Both the position numbers and the translations under genes were made by a program. DNA of 64,000 nt from positions 2,852,001 through 2,916,000 of the forward strand of contig NZ_CP021109.1 in NCBI RefSeq assembly GCF_002119725.1. Direction: 5' to 3'. Source of the DNA: Bordetella genomosp. 9. Its GTDB lineage: Bacteria > Pseudomonadota > Gammaproteobacteria > Burkholderiales > Burkholderiaceae_B. Below the pieces are notes generated by a model that was not told where the DNA came from, searched no databases, and saw only the letters and a list, made by a program, of their open reading frames with translations. Of this stretch, positions 51,862-60,633 are shown one piece after another (the first letter of the stretch is position 1; the number at the start of each line of letters is the position of its first letter).

Positions 51862-53775
51862 TTGCTCAAGTTCATGACGCGCACCCTGCTGGCCGCTGCG
51901 CTGATCGGCGCCGCCGCCGGTGCCCCCGCCGCCACGCCGCGCCAATATCCCCTGAAGGATTTTTTCCGCAATCCCGACCGCGGTTTCTTCCGCCTTTCCG
52001 ATGATGGCAAGATGCTCGCCTTCATGCGGCCCGTCAGCGTCGATGGACAGCCGCCGCGCATGAATATCTTCGTGCAATCGCTCGAGGGCGCCACGCCGGT
52101 GGGCGAGGCCCGCAAGATCACCAGCGAAAGCGCCCGCGACATCAGCGGCTATGTATGGAAGGGCTCGGATACCATCCTCTACGCCAAGGACTTCGGCGGC
52201 GACGAAAACTTCCACGTGCTGGCCGTCAATGTCCACAACGGCAAGGTGCTGGACCTGACGCCCTACGAGCATGTGCGCGCGGGCATCGAGGACGACCTGG
52301 AGGACGACCCCGACCACATACTGATCGGCCACAACCGCCGCGATCCCCAGGTGTTCGACGTGTATCGCGTCAACGTCCATACCGGCGAGTCGGTGCAGGT
52401 CGCGCAGAATCCCGGCAACGTGGTGGGCTGGCAGACCGATCATGCCGGCAAGGTGCGGGCGGCGCTAACCAGCGACGGCCTGAACACGACCCTGCTCTAC
52501 CGCGACGACGAAGAACAGCCTTTCCGCCCGCTCATCACGACCGATTACCGCACCACCGTCAATCCGATCCTGTTCACCTTCGACAACAAGCAACTGTATG
52601 CCGTGAGCAATCGCGGCCGCGATACGGCGGCGCTCGTGCGCATCGATCCGTCGCAGCCGGACGTCGAGGAAATGCTGTTCGATCCGCGCCGCGCCGACCT
52701 GGGCGGCGTCGACTATTCGCGCCGCCGCAAGGTACTGACGGTCGCCACGTACGAAACCGACAAGCCGCAGCGCAAGTTCTTCGATATGCAGACCGAAGCC
52801 ATCTACCGCAAGCTGGGCGAACGGCTGAAAGGCTACGAGTTCACGCTGCAGGGCCATTCGCGCGACGAAGACAAGTACATCGTCGCGGCCTACAACGACC
52901 GCACGCCGGGATCGCGCTACCTGTATGACGTCGAGACGGATGCCCTGGTCAAGCTGGCCGACATCAACCCGGCGCTGCCGGAGCAGGACATGGCGCCAAT
53001 GCAGCCGGTCAGCTTCCAGAGCCGCGACGGCCTGACCCTGCACGGCTATCTCACCGTGCCGCTCGGCCGCGAACCGCGCAACCTGCCCTGCATCGTCAAT
53101 CCGCACGGCGGGCCCTGGGCGCGCGACAGCTGGGGCTACAACCCCGAAGTGCAGTTTTTGGCCAATCGCGGCTTTTGCGTGCTGCAGATCAACTTCCGTG
53201 GCTCCACGGGTTACGGCCGCAAGTTCTGGGAGGCCGGCTTCGGCCAATGGGGCCTGTCCATGCAGGACGACATTACCGACGGCGTGCAGTGGCTGATCGC
53301 GCAAGGCATCGCGGATCCCAAGCGCATCGGCATCTATGGCGGCAGTTACGGCGGCTACGCCACGCTGGCCGGCGTCGCCTTCACGCCGGACCTCTACGCC
53401 GCCGCGGTGGACTACGTCGGCGTGTCCAATCTGTTCACTTTCATGAACACGATCCCGCCGTACTGGAAGCCCTTGCTGGAAAAAATGTACGACATGGTGG
53501 GGCATCCGGAAAAAGACAAGGAACGCCTCGCCGCCACATCGCCCGCGCTGCACGTGGACCGGATCAAAACGCCCCTGTTCATCGCTCAGGGCGCGAAGGA
53601 TCCTCGCGTGAACAAGGGCGAGAGCGACCAGGTGGTGCAGGCCCTGCGCGCTCGCGGGGTGGAAGTGCAATACATGGTGAAGGACAACGAAGGCCACGGC
53701 TTCCATAACGACGAGAACAAATTCGAGTTCTACGCCGCGATGGAGAAATTCCTGACGCAGCACCTCAAGCCCTGA
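51862..53775 (+). CDS. S9 family prolyl-oligopeptidase-type peptidase
   Basis: 637 residues with a signal peptide (TLLAAALIGAAAGAPA). N-terminal beta-propeller, then an alpha/beta-hydrolase domain with Ser495 in GIYGGSYGGYATL, Asp580 in AQGAKDPRVNKGES and His612 in NEGHGFHN. It cleaves oligopeptides, probably in the periplasm. Start is a TTG at 51862 because GGGAGA stands at good distance; the ATG at 51874 is too far from it. Confidence 0.93.
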   Translation: MLKFMTRTLLAAALIGAAAGAPAATPRQYPLKDFFRNPDRGFFRLSDDGKMLAFMRPVSVDGQPPRMNIFVQSLEGATPVGEARKITSESARDISGYVWKGSDTILYAKDFGGDENFHVLAVNVHNGKVLDLTPYEHVRAGIEDDLEDDPDHILIGHNRRDPQVFDVYRVNVHTGESVQVAQNPGNVVGWQTDHAGKVRAALTSDGLNTTLLYRDDEEQPFRPLITTDYRTTVNPILFTFDNKQLYAVSNRGRDTAALVRIDPSQPDVEEMLFDPRRADLGGVDYSRRRKVLTVATYETDKPQRKFFDMQTEAIYRKLGERLKGYEFTLQGHSRDEDKYIVAAYNDRTPGSRYLYDVETDALVKLADINPALPEQDMAPMQPVSFQSRDGLTLHGYLTVPLGREPRNLPCIVNPHGGPWARDSWGYNPEVQFLANRGFCVLQINFRGSTGYGRKFWEAGFGQWGLSMQDDITDGVQWLIAQGIADPKRIGIYGGSYGGYATLAGVAFTPDLYAAAVDYVGVSNLFTFMNTIPPYWKPLLEKMYDMVGHPEKDKERLAATSPALHVDRIKTPLFIAQGAKDPRVNKGESDQVVQALRARGVEVQYMVKDNEGHGFHNDENKFEFYAAMEKFLTQHLKP

Positions 53776-53789
53776 ACCAGACGGGCGCC

Positions 53790-53805
53790 CGGCGGCATAC
53801 CGCCG
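53790..53805. other. Short GC-rich hairpin after the S9 peptidase
   Basis: CGGCGG and CCGCCG pair perfectly around CATA, 14 bp after the stop. No T tract; possible weak terminator between convergent genes. Confidence 0.4.
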
Positions 53806-53863
53806 CCGGAGCGATTGCCTGGCGGCCGCCCGCCGGGGCGCTCGGCGCCCTAGGACCTGTCAA

Positions 53864-53884
53864 CGCTAGGAGGAACCCCTAGCG
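53864..53884. other. Inverted repeat over the MFS stop codon
   Basis: CGCTAGG and CCTAGCG pair around a 7-nt loop; the right arm contains the stop of the leftward MFS gene. Could end transcription of either convergent gene. Confidence 0.4.
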
Positions 53885-55126
53885 CTTGTGTTCCTCCATA
53901 TTCGGAAGAAATATCGCGGCCATCCCAAGAAAGGGCAGGAAGGAGCACAGCTTGTAGACGAATGCGATGCTGGTCATATCCGCGATATGCCCCAGCACCG
54001 CGGCGCCCACGCCGCCCATGCCGAAAGCGAAACCGAAGAACAGTCCCGCGATGGTCCCCACCTTGCCGGGCACCAGTTCCTGCGCGTACACCACGATGGC
54101 GGCGAAGGCGGACGCCAGCACCAGACCGATGATGGCCACCAGCACGGCGGTCCAGAACAGGTTGGCGTACGGCAGCATCAGCGTGAACGGCGCCACGCCC
54201 AGAATCGACGTCCAGATCACCGCCTTGCGTCCGACGCGGTCGCCGATCGGGCCCCCCGCCACCGTACCCACGGCCACCGCGGCAAGGAAAATGAACAGGT
54301 ACAGCTGCGCGGAGCGCACCGGCAGCCCGAACTTATCCATCAGGTAGAAGGTGAAATAGCTGTTCAGGCTGGCCAGGTAGAAGTACTTGGAGAAAATCAG
54401 CACGGCCAGCACACCGAGCGCGCCGGCCACGCGTGCGCGGCTCAATGGCGCGGCCCCCCCAGCGCCCCGCGCCTTCGGCTTCAGGCGCCAGCGGTTGGCA
54501 CCATACCAGCGGCCGATCCCGATCAGCACCAGCATGCCGAACAGGGCCGCGAGCGAAAACCAGGCCACGCTGCCCTGCCCGTGCGGGATGATCACCAGCG
54601 CGGCCAGCAACGGCCCCAGCGCGGAGCCGACGTTGCCGCCCACCTGGAACAAGGACTGCGCCAATCCGTGCCGTCCACCCGATGCCATGCGCGCCACGCG
54701 CGAAGACTCAGGATGGAACACGGAAGACCCCGTTCCCACGAGCACCGCTGCGATCAGCAGGAAAGGGTACGAAGGCGCCACGGACAGGAGCAGCAGCCCG
54801 ACCAGCGTGAAGCCCATCCCGACCGGCAGCGAATAAGGCAGGGGCCGCTTATCGGTGTAAAGGCCCACGCAGGGTTGCAGCAGGGATGCGGCGATCTGGT
54901 AGGTCAGCGTGATCATGCCGATCTGGCTGAAGCTCAGCGAAAACCCGTCCTTGAGCATCGGGTAGATGGCCAACAGGATCGACTGGATCATGTCGTTCAT
55001 CAGGTGCGCGATGCTGATGGCGCCCAGCACCTTGAAGGCGGTTTTATCCGAGGCCGGGGGCGAAGCGGCGGGCGCGCCGAGCGAGGCCGCGGGTGCGGGT
55101 GCGGCGTTGGAAGAGGAAGGGCTCAT
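53879..55126 (-). CDS. fsr: MFS efflux transporter, fosmidomycin-resistance (Fsr) type
   Basis: 415 residues, about 12 membrane segments. Fsr-type marks: VLGAISIAHLMNDMIQSILLAIYPML, QIGMITLTYQIAASLLQPCVGLYTDKRP, SSVFHPESSRVARMASGGRHGLAQSLFQVGGNVGSALGPLLAA. Drug substrate cannot be fixed. N-terminal 25 residues are Ala/Pro-rich. Divergent from an AraC regulator. Confidence 0.9.
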   Translation of the reverse strand: MSPSSSNAAPAPAASLGAPAASPPASDKTAFKVLGAISIAHLMNDMIQSILLAIYPMLKDGFSLSFSQIGMITLTYQIAASLLQPCVGLYTDKRPLPYSLPVGMGFTLVGLLLLSVAPSYPFLLIAAVLVGTGSSVFHPESSRVARMASGGRHGLAQSLFQVGGNVGSALGPLLAALVIIPHGQGSVAWFSLAALFGMLVLIGIGRWYGANRWRLKPKARGAGGAAPLSRARVAGALGVLAVLIFSKYFYLASLNSYFTFYLMDKFGLPVRSAQLYLFIFLAAVAVGTVAGGPIGDRVGRKAVIWTSILGVAPFTLMLPYANLFWTAVLVAIIGLVLASAFAAIVVYAQELVPGKVGTIAGLFFGFAFGMGGVGAAVLGHIADMTSIAFVYKLCSFLPFLGMAAIFLPNMEEHKR

Positions 55127-55191
55127 ATTGGTGGCGGAGGGGAATGAAGAAAAGGGGTTCCATGGAAGTGTAATAAGTCATGCCCTCGCCG

Positions 55192-55220
55192 AAGTGACAT
55201 TCATCGTCGAATAAGTGACA
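55192..55220. promoter_or_regulatory. Paired 8-bp direct repeats, AraC-type operator candidate
   Basis: AAGTGACA at 55192-55199 and 55213-55220, exactly 21 bp (two turns of helix) apart, lie in the space between the MFS gene and the AraC gene. AraC proteins commonly bind such direct repeats on one face of the DNA. Confidence 0.5.
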
Positions 55221-55345
55221 CTAGCGGGTCGGGCGCATACGAAGGGGCGGCCGCGCCTGCCAGCGTGCCGCGCCTGCCAGCGTGCCGCGCCGCCCCCGCG
55301 GCCCAAGCCTGTCCTGCATACGTCCACGATTGCCTGCTCATCGCC

Positions 55346-56155
55346 ATGCCCGCACGTTCGCCCGCCAGCCTGCCCGGCCGCAGTATCGACCCCGAGTACT
55401 ACCAGGGCGTGCCGCGGCAGGTCACGGCCATGGCGAAGGAATTTCCCCCCGACGAGCGCACGCCGTTCCATCACCATGCGCGCAGCCAGCTGATCTACGC
55501 CGTGCGCGGCGTGATGCGCGTCAGCACCGCCCAAGGCGTCTGGGCGCTGCCTCCCCTGCGCGCGCTATGGATGCCGGCAGGCGTCGAACACCAGGTTGAG
55601 ATGATCGGCGCGGTGTCCATGCGCACCCTTTTCGTCGCGCCGGACGCTGCCCAGGGCCTGTGGCGGGACTGTCGCGTGATCGAAGTCAGTCCCTTGCTAC
55701 GGGAACTGATACTGAGCCTGGTGATGCTGCCCGTCGAATACCCCACGGACGGGCGCGCCGGCCATATCGCCGCGCTGACGCTGGCCGAATTGGCGGAAGC
55801 CAAGGTGCTTCCCATCCACATTCCCTGGCCCGCCGACCGGCGCCTGCAGGCGGTTTGCCGCGCGATCCTGGCGCGCCCCGGCCTTGAACGGACGATAGAC
55901 GAATGGGGAGAGGAAGTGGGCGCCAGCGGCAGAACCCTGATCCGTCTTTTCCAGGCCGAACTGGGGCTGAACTATCGCCAATGGCTCCAGCAGGTGCGGC
56001 TGGCCGACGCGCTAGGCCGCCTGTCGCTGGGGCAGCCTGTCGCTCGGATCGCGGCGGATTTGGGCTACCGCAGCCCCAGCGCGTTCGCGGCAATGTTCCG
56101 CCGCGCCATGGGGGCCCCGCCCAACGCCTATCTGAACCAGGCCGCTTCGGACTGA
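55346..56155 (+). CDS. AraC-family transcriptional regulator
   Basis: 269 residues. N-terminal cupin (FPPDERTPFHHHARSQLIYAVRGVMRVSTAQG) for sensing, then the AraC double helix-turn-helix (TIDEWGEEVGASGRTLIRLFQAELGLNYRQWLQQVRLADALGRLSLGQPVARIAADLGYRSPSAFAAMFRRAMG). Start set at ATG 55346. Divergent from the Fsr-like pump, so regulation of it is likely. Confidence 0.9.
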   Translation: MPARSPASLPGRSIDPEYYQGVPRQVTAMAKEFPPDERTPFHHHARSQLIYAVRGVMRVSTAQGVWALPPLRALWMPAGVEHQVEMIGAVSMRTLFVAPDAAQGLWRDCRVIEVSPLLRELILSLVMLPVEYPTDGRAGHIAALTLAELAEAKVLPIHIPWPADRRLQAVCRAILARPGLERTIDEWGEEVGASGRTLIRLFQAELGLNYRQWLQQVRLADALGRLSLGQPVARIAADLGYRSPSAFAAMFRRAMGAPPNAYLNQAASD

Positions 56156-56304
56156 TCCGTTCCGATGCGGCTTGTAAGGCGCCGGTCAGCCAACCATCCG
56201 TCCCCGTTGAAGGACCGCGCCGCCGCGTCGGCGATAATGCGGGATCTTGAAACCTTCACCGGCAAGGGCGGGTCTATGCACCTCCGTCCCATTATCGCGA
56301 GCGA

Positions 56305-58905
56305 ATGAGCAACAACGCGCAATCCAACCAGCACGCCCCTGGAAACGGCCCCGACAAAGGCCCCCGCTTCCGGCTGTCACGCCTGGCCGTGAAGGCCCTT
56401 ATCGTGCTGGGCGGTCTTGGCGCATGCGGCGTGATCGCCCTGTGCCTGGCCATCGCGCTGGCCTGGCCCAGCCTGCCCGACCTGCACGCCATGACGGACT
56501 ACCGGCCCCGCATCCCGTTGCGCGTTTACACCGCCGACAACGTCCTGATCGGCGAGTTCGGCGAAGAGCATCGCAACGTGCTGCGCTTCGATGAGATTCC
56601 CGACGTGATGAAGCACGCCGTGCTGGCGGCCGAGGACGACCGCTTCTACCAGCACGGCGGGGTCGATTGGACAGGCGTGCTGCGCGCCGTGCTGACCAAC
56701 GCGCTCAGCCTTTCGAAGTCGCAGGGCGCCAGCACCATCACGATGCAGGTGGCGCGCAACTTCTATCTGTCGTCCGAGAAGACCTACACGCGCAAGCTCT
56801 ACGAATTGCTGCTGACGTTCAAGATCGAGTCCGCGCTGACCAAGGACCAGATCCTCGAGCTGTACATGAACCAGATCTATCTGGGCCATCGCGCGTACGG
56901 CTTCGCGGCCGCGGCGCGCACGTACTTCGGCAAACCGCTGGCCGACGTGACGCCGGCCGAAGCGGCCATCCTCGCCGGCATTCCGAAGGCGCCGTCGCGC
57001 TACAACCCCATCACCAATCTGCCGCGCGCACAGGCGCGCCAGCACTACGTCCTGGCGCGCATGCGCGCGCTGGGCTATCTGGACGATGCCCAGTACCAGG
57101 CGGCGCTTGCCCAGCCGCTGAACGTGCGCGGCATGTCCTCGGAAGGCAACGGCAATGCCTTCCACGTGCACGGCGAGTATCCCGCCGAGCTGGCGCGCCA
57201 GCTGATGTACGGCATGTTCGGCGACAGCACCTATTCGCGCGGCCTGAACGTGTACACGACGATCAACTCCAAGGACCAGGAGGCGGCCTACCAGGCGGTG
57301 CGCGCCGGGATCCTGGACTACACGCGGCGCGCCCGCTACCCCGGCCCCGAAGACCAGATCGACCTGCCCGCCGATATCGAGAAGGATCCCCAGGCGCTGG
57401 ACGACCTGATCGACGGTCTGCAGGACAAGTATCCCGACAGCGGCGACCTGTACTTGGGCGTAGTCCTGGCCGCCAGCCCCACGTCGATCACGGTGGCACG
57501 CGGCTCGCACGACATCATCACCATCGACGATAAGAAATCGCTGGCGGTGGTGGCGCGCGCGCTCAATCCCAAGGCCAAGGACGAAGAGCGCCTGCGCCGC
57601 GGTTCCGTGGTCTACGTGCACAAGAACGGCGACGAGTGGGAAGTCATCAACATGCCCACCCTGCAGGGCGCACTGGTGTCGCTGGCGCCGGACGACGGCG
57701 CCATCCGCGCGCTCATCGGGGGATTCGATTTCTACCGCGGCAGCTTCAACCGCGCGGTCCAGGCATGGCGGCAACCCGGCTCGAACATCAAGCCCTTCAT
57801 CTACGCGGCGGGATTGGAACGCGGCCTCACGCCGGCCACGCAGATTTCGGACATGCCGTTCTCGCTCACCGCCGAGCAGACCGGATCCCGGCCATGGAAT
57901 CCGAAGAACGACGGCAACGCCTACGAGCCCATGCTCACGCTGCGCCAGGCGCTGTACAAGTCGAAGAACATGGTCTCCATTCGGATCCTGCAGGCCATCA
58001 CGCCCGCATACGGGCAGGAATTCCTGACCCGCTTCGGGTTCGAGAAAGACCGCTGGCCGGCCGTGCTGCCCATCGCGCTCGGCGCGGGTTCGGCCACGCC
58101 GCTGCAGGTCGCCAATGCCTATTCTGTATGGGCCAACGGCGGCTATCGGCTGACGCCTTTCCTGATCGACCGCGTCACGGACAGCAGCGGCAAGGTGCTG
58201 ATGCAGGCCCAGCCGCAACACGCCGGCAACGAATCGAACCGGGTCATCGACCCCCGCGTGGCTTGGATCATGGACGACATGCTGCGCGGCGTGGCCACCT
58301 ACGGCACGGCGGCGCGCGCGCACAAAGTCCTCAAGCGCGATGACGTGGGCGGCAAAACCGGCACAACCAACGATTCCGTGGACGTCTGGTTCTCCGGCTA
58401 TACGCCCGCCCTCGCGACAACGGTGTGGATGGGCTTCGACCAGCCGAAATCGCTGGGCAATAACGAGTTCGGCGCTGGCCTGACCCTGTCGGCCTGGCTG
58501 GAGTACATGCAGACGGCGTTGAAAGGCGTGCCGGTCGCCCCGCGGCGCCCGATGCCGCCCAATATCCTGGTGGCCGACGGCGACTACTACCTGTCGGAGT
58601 TTCCGCCCGGCCAGGCCGTGGCTTCGCTGGACCTGCCCACCAACGACCCGCTGGGCGACTTCCTGAATCGCGGCGGAACGGGCGGCGTGCCGATGATGAA
58701 TCCGCCTCAGCCCGCCCCCGCGCCGGCGCCCTCGCCCTCCGGCTCCGCGTTCCCGCCGATTCCGGTTCCCCAGGCGGACCGCTCCCCCGCCCCTGCGCCC
58801 AGGCCTGCGCCGGCCTCGGCCCCCGCCGCGCCGGCGATTCCGCCGATCCCCGTGCCCCGCGCGGACGGGCCGGCGCCGGCCACGGCCATGGCCGTGCGCC
58901 CCTAG
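56305..58905 (+). CDS. mrcA: Penicillin-binding protein 1A
   Basis: 866 residues. Single N-terminal membrane anchor (~28-50), GT51 transglycosylase with E110 in AAEDDRFYQHGGVD, then the transpeptidase: nucleophile S493 in QPGSNIKPF, SKN motif, K684 in GKTGTTND. Bifunctional peptidoglycan polymerase. The last ~100 residues are a Pro/Ala-rich tail with repeated PPIPVPxAD units (two copies). ATG at 56305. Confidence 0.94.
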   Translation: MSNNAQSNQHAPGNGPDKGPRFRLSRLAVKALIVLGGLGACGVIALCLAIALAWPSLPDLHAMTDYRPRIPLRVYTADNVLIGEFGEEHRNVLRFDEIPDVMKHAVLAAEDDRFYQHGGVDWTGVLRAVLTNALSLSKSQGASTITMQVARNFYLSSEKTYTRKLYELLLTFKIESALTKDQILELYMNQIYLGHRAYGFAAAARTYFGKPLADVTPAEAAILAGIPKAPSRYNPITNLPRAQARQHYVLARMRALGYLDDAQYQAALAQPLNVRGMSSEGNGNAFHVHGEYPAELARQLMYGMFGDSTYSRGLNVYTTINSKDQEAAYQAVRAGILDYTRRARYPGPEDQIDLPADIEKDPQALDDLIDGLQDKYPDSGDLYLGVVLAASPTSITVARGSHDIITIDDKKSLAVVARALNPKAKDEERLRRGSVVYVHKNGDEWEVINMPTLQGALVSLAPDDGAIRALIGGFDFYRGSFNRAVQAWRQPGSNIKPFIYAAGLERGLTPATQISDMPFSLTAEQTGSRPWNPKNDGNAYEPMLTLRQALYKSKNMVSIRILQAITPAYGQEFLTRFGFEKDRWPAVLPIALGAGSATPLQVANAYSVWANGGYRLTPFLIDRVTDSSGKVLMQAQPQHAGNESNRVIDPRVAWIMDDMLRGVATYGTAARAHKVLKRDDVGGKTGTTNDSVDVWFSGYTPALATTVWMGFDQPKSLGNNEFGAGLTLSAWLEYMQTALKGVPVAPRRPMPPNILVADGDYYLSEFPPGQAVASLDLPTNDPLGDFLNRGGTGGVPMMNPPQPAPAPAPSPSGSAFPPIPVPQADRSPAPAPRPAPASAPAAPAIPPIPVPRADGPAPATAMAVRP

Positions 58906-58908
58906 GGC

Positions 58909-59640
58909 CTACACGGTTACGCGCGGCCGCACTTCGGGCTCGCGGTCCACCGATTCGGTGGGCCGCGTACGCAGCGTCGCCAGGTCCAGCAAGGTGAAAT
59001 AGCCGCCCGGCATCCATCCGCCCGTGTCGATGTGATAGACGTTGCCCAGCACCACAGGCGCCGTCAGGGGCGTATGCCCGACCACCACGGCCCGCACGCC
59101 GCGCACCCCCGACGCATCGCGGTGCGCGAGCCTTTCGCGCGACCATTGGCAGACGCTGCGCGCCCGCTTGTAGCGGTCCTGGATGTAGCGCGCCAGCTTG
59201 CTCCAATCCCGCACGGGACAATCCGCGTGCACGATACCGACCACGCCGCCGTCGGTTTCCACCTCGATCGCCAGCGGCATCCTTGCATAGGTTTCGGCGT
59301 GGGTGCGCTGGGCTTCGGGCGACATCTCCAGGAACCAGCCGCCGCCGTTCACGCGCCAGTTGTCCGCGTCCACCATGCCTGTGCGCACATAGCGCACCGC
59401 GTAGTCCTCGTGGTTGCCCTGCACCGCGTGAAACCATGGCTGCGCCAGCCATTGCGGCGCTTCCTCGCATTCCGGGCCCCGGTCCGTCAGATCGCCTACC
59501 GAAAACAGGCGGTCGCGCGACGGATCGAAACCGACCTCGCGCAGCGCCCGGCGCAGGCGCGAAAAATGGCCGTGTATGTCTCCAACGGCCCAATCCCTGC
59601 CCGCGGTATTGCGGGGAAATCGCATGACATCGATCGGCAT
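58909..59640 (-). CDS. Metallophosphatase (PrpA-like Ser/Thr phosphatase family)
   Basis: 243 residues. Metal-binding motifs of the calcineurin superfamily in order: GDIHG (near 20), GDLTDRGPE (near 50), GNHE (near 75), HADCP and VVGHTPL. Similar to bacterial PrpA/bis(5'-nucleosyl)-type phosphatases; it removes phosphate from protein or small substrate. Starts at 59640 or five codons later. It ends 4 bp after PBP1A, convergent. Confidence 0.88.
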   Translation of the reverse strand: MPIDVMRFPRNTAGRDWAVGDIHGHFSRLRRALREVGFDPSRDRLFSVGDLTDRGPECEEAPQWLAQPWFHAVQGNHEDYAVRYVRTGMVDADNWRVNGGGWFLEMSPEAQRTHAETYARMPLAIEVETDGGVVGIVHADCPVRDWSKLARYIQDRYKRARSVCQWSRERLAHRDASGVRGVRAVVVGHTPLTAPVVLGNVYHIDTGGWMPGGYFTLLDLATLRTRPTESVDREPEVRPRVTV

Positions 59641-59754
59641 GGCCTTATTCCGTGCTTCGGCACGCCAGGGTACCGGCTTTCCGGTCCGTCCATCCCGGCG
59701 GCAAGGCGTGTACAGTCATCGGAATCCGGCCCAAACCGCAAGGAGGCTTTCCCG

Positions 59755-60630
59755 ATGAAACCACGCGTCGCAATCGTCGCGCCCGGCGCCATGGGCAGCG
59801 CCATCGCGCAGCGGCTGAACGAACACGGATTCCAGGTATATACGTCGCTGACAGGCCGCAGCGCCGCCAGCGTGGCGCGCGCCCGGCAATGCGGTATGCA
59901 CCATCGTCCGGATCCGGAATTGGCGCATGCCGACATTTTTCTGTCCATCGTCCCGCCGGCCGAAGCCATCGGTCTGGCGCGCCGCTTCGCGCCGCTGTTC
60001 CAGGCGCAAGGCCGCGCCCCGGTCTACGTCGATTGCAATGCCATCAACCCCGTCAACGCCCGCGAAGTCGGCCGCCTCATCCAGGAAAGCGGCGCGGCCT
60101 TCGTCGATGGCGGCATCATTGGCGGCCCGCCCCGCCCCGGCACGCCGGGGCCCGCGTTGTACTGTTCCGGCGCCGCCGCGCCCGCGGTGACCGCCTTGCG
60201 CGAAGGCGGCCTGCGCGTGCGCGTGCTTTCCGGCAACGCGGGCGATGCCTCCGCGCTCAAGATGTCGTATGCCGGGATCACCAAGGGCCTCGTGGCGCTT
60301 GCATCCACGATGATGCTGGGCGCCGTACGCAACGGGACCGCGCAAGCGCTGTACGACGAACTCGCCGAAAGCCAGCCGCACCTGCTCAAGCACTTCGCCC
60401 GCGCCGTGCCCGACATGTACGGCAAGGCCTATCGCTGGGTGGCCGAAATGGAGGAGATCGCCGGTTTTCTGGCGCCGGACGACACGGGACAGGACTTTTT
60501 CCGCAGCGCGGCCCGGCTGTACGAACGCCTGTCCCGCGACGATGGCCGAGGCGCGCAGGAGGTGGCCGCGCTCAGCGCCTTCCTGGCCGGCGGCGATGCC
60601 CCGGAACGCTCCCCCGCCGCCCCCGCCTGA
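59755..60630 (+). CDS. NAD(P)-dependent dehydrogenase, 6PGDH/DUF1932 type
   Basis: 291 residues. Rossmann motif RVAIVAPGAMGSAIAQRLNEHG, where APGAMG replaces GxGxMG. C-terminal DUF1932 helical domain (SALKMSYAGITKGLVALASTMMLGAVRNG). Beta-hydroxyacid-dehydrogenase-like; substrate unknown. The AAGGAGG ribosome site sets the ATG at 59755. Next gene starts 4 bp later. Confidence 0.85.
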   Translation: MKPRVAIVAPGAMGSAIAQRLNEHGFQVYTSLTGRSAASVARARQCGMHHRPDPELAHADIFLSIVPPAEAIGLARRFAPLFQAQGRAPVYVDCNAINPVNAREVGRLIQESGAAFVDGGIIGGPPRPGTPGPALYCSGAAAPAVTALREGGLRVRVLSGNAGDASALKMSYAGITKGLVALASTMMLGAVRNGTAQALYDELAESQPHLLKHFARAVPDMYGKAYRWVAEMEEIAGFLAPDDTGQDFFRSAARLYERLSRDDGRGAQEVAALSAFLAGGDAPERSPAAPA

Positions 60631-60633
60631 GCC

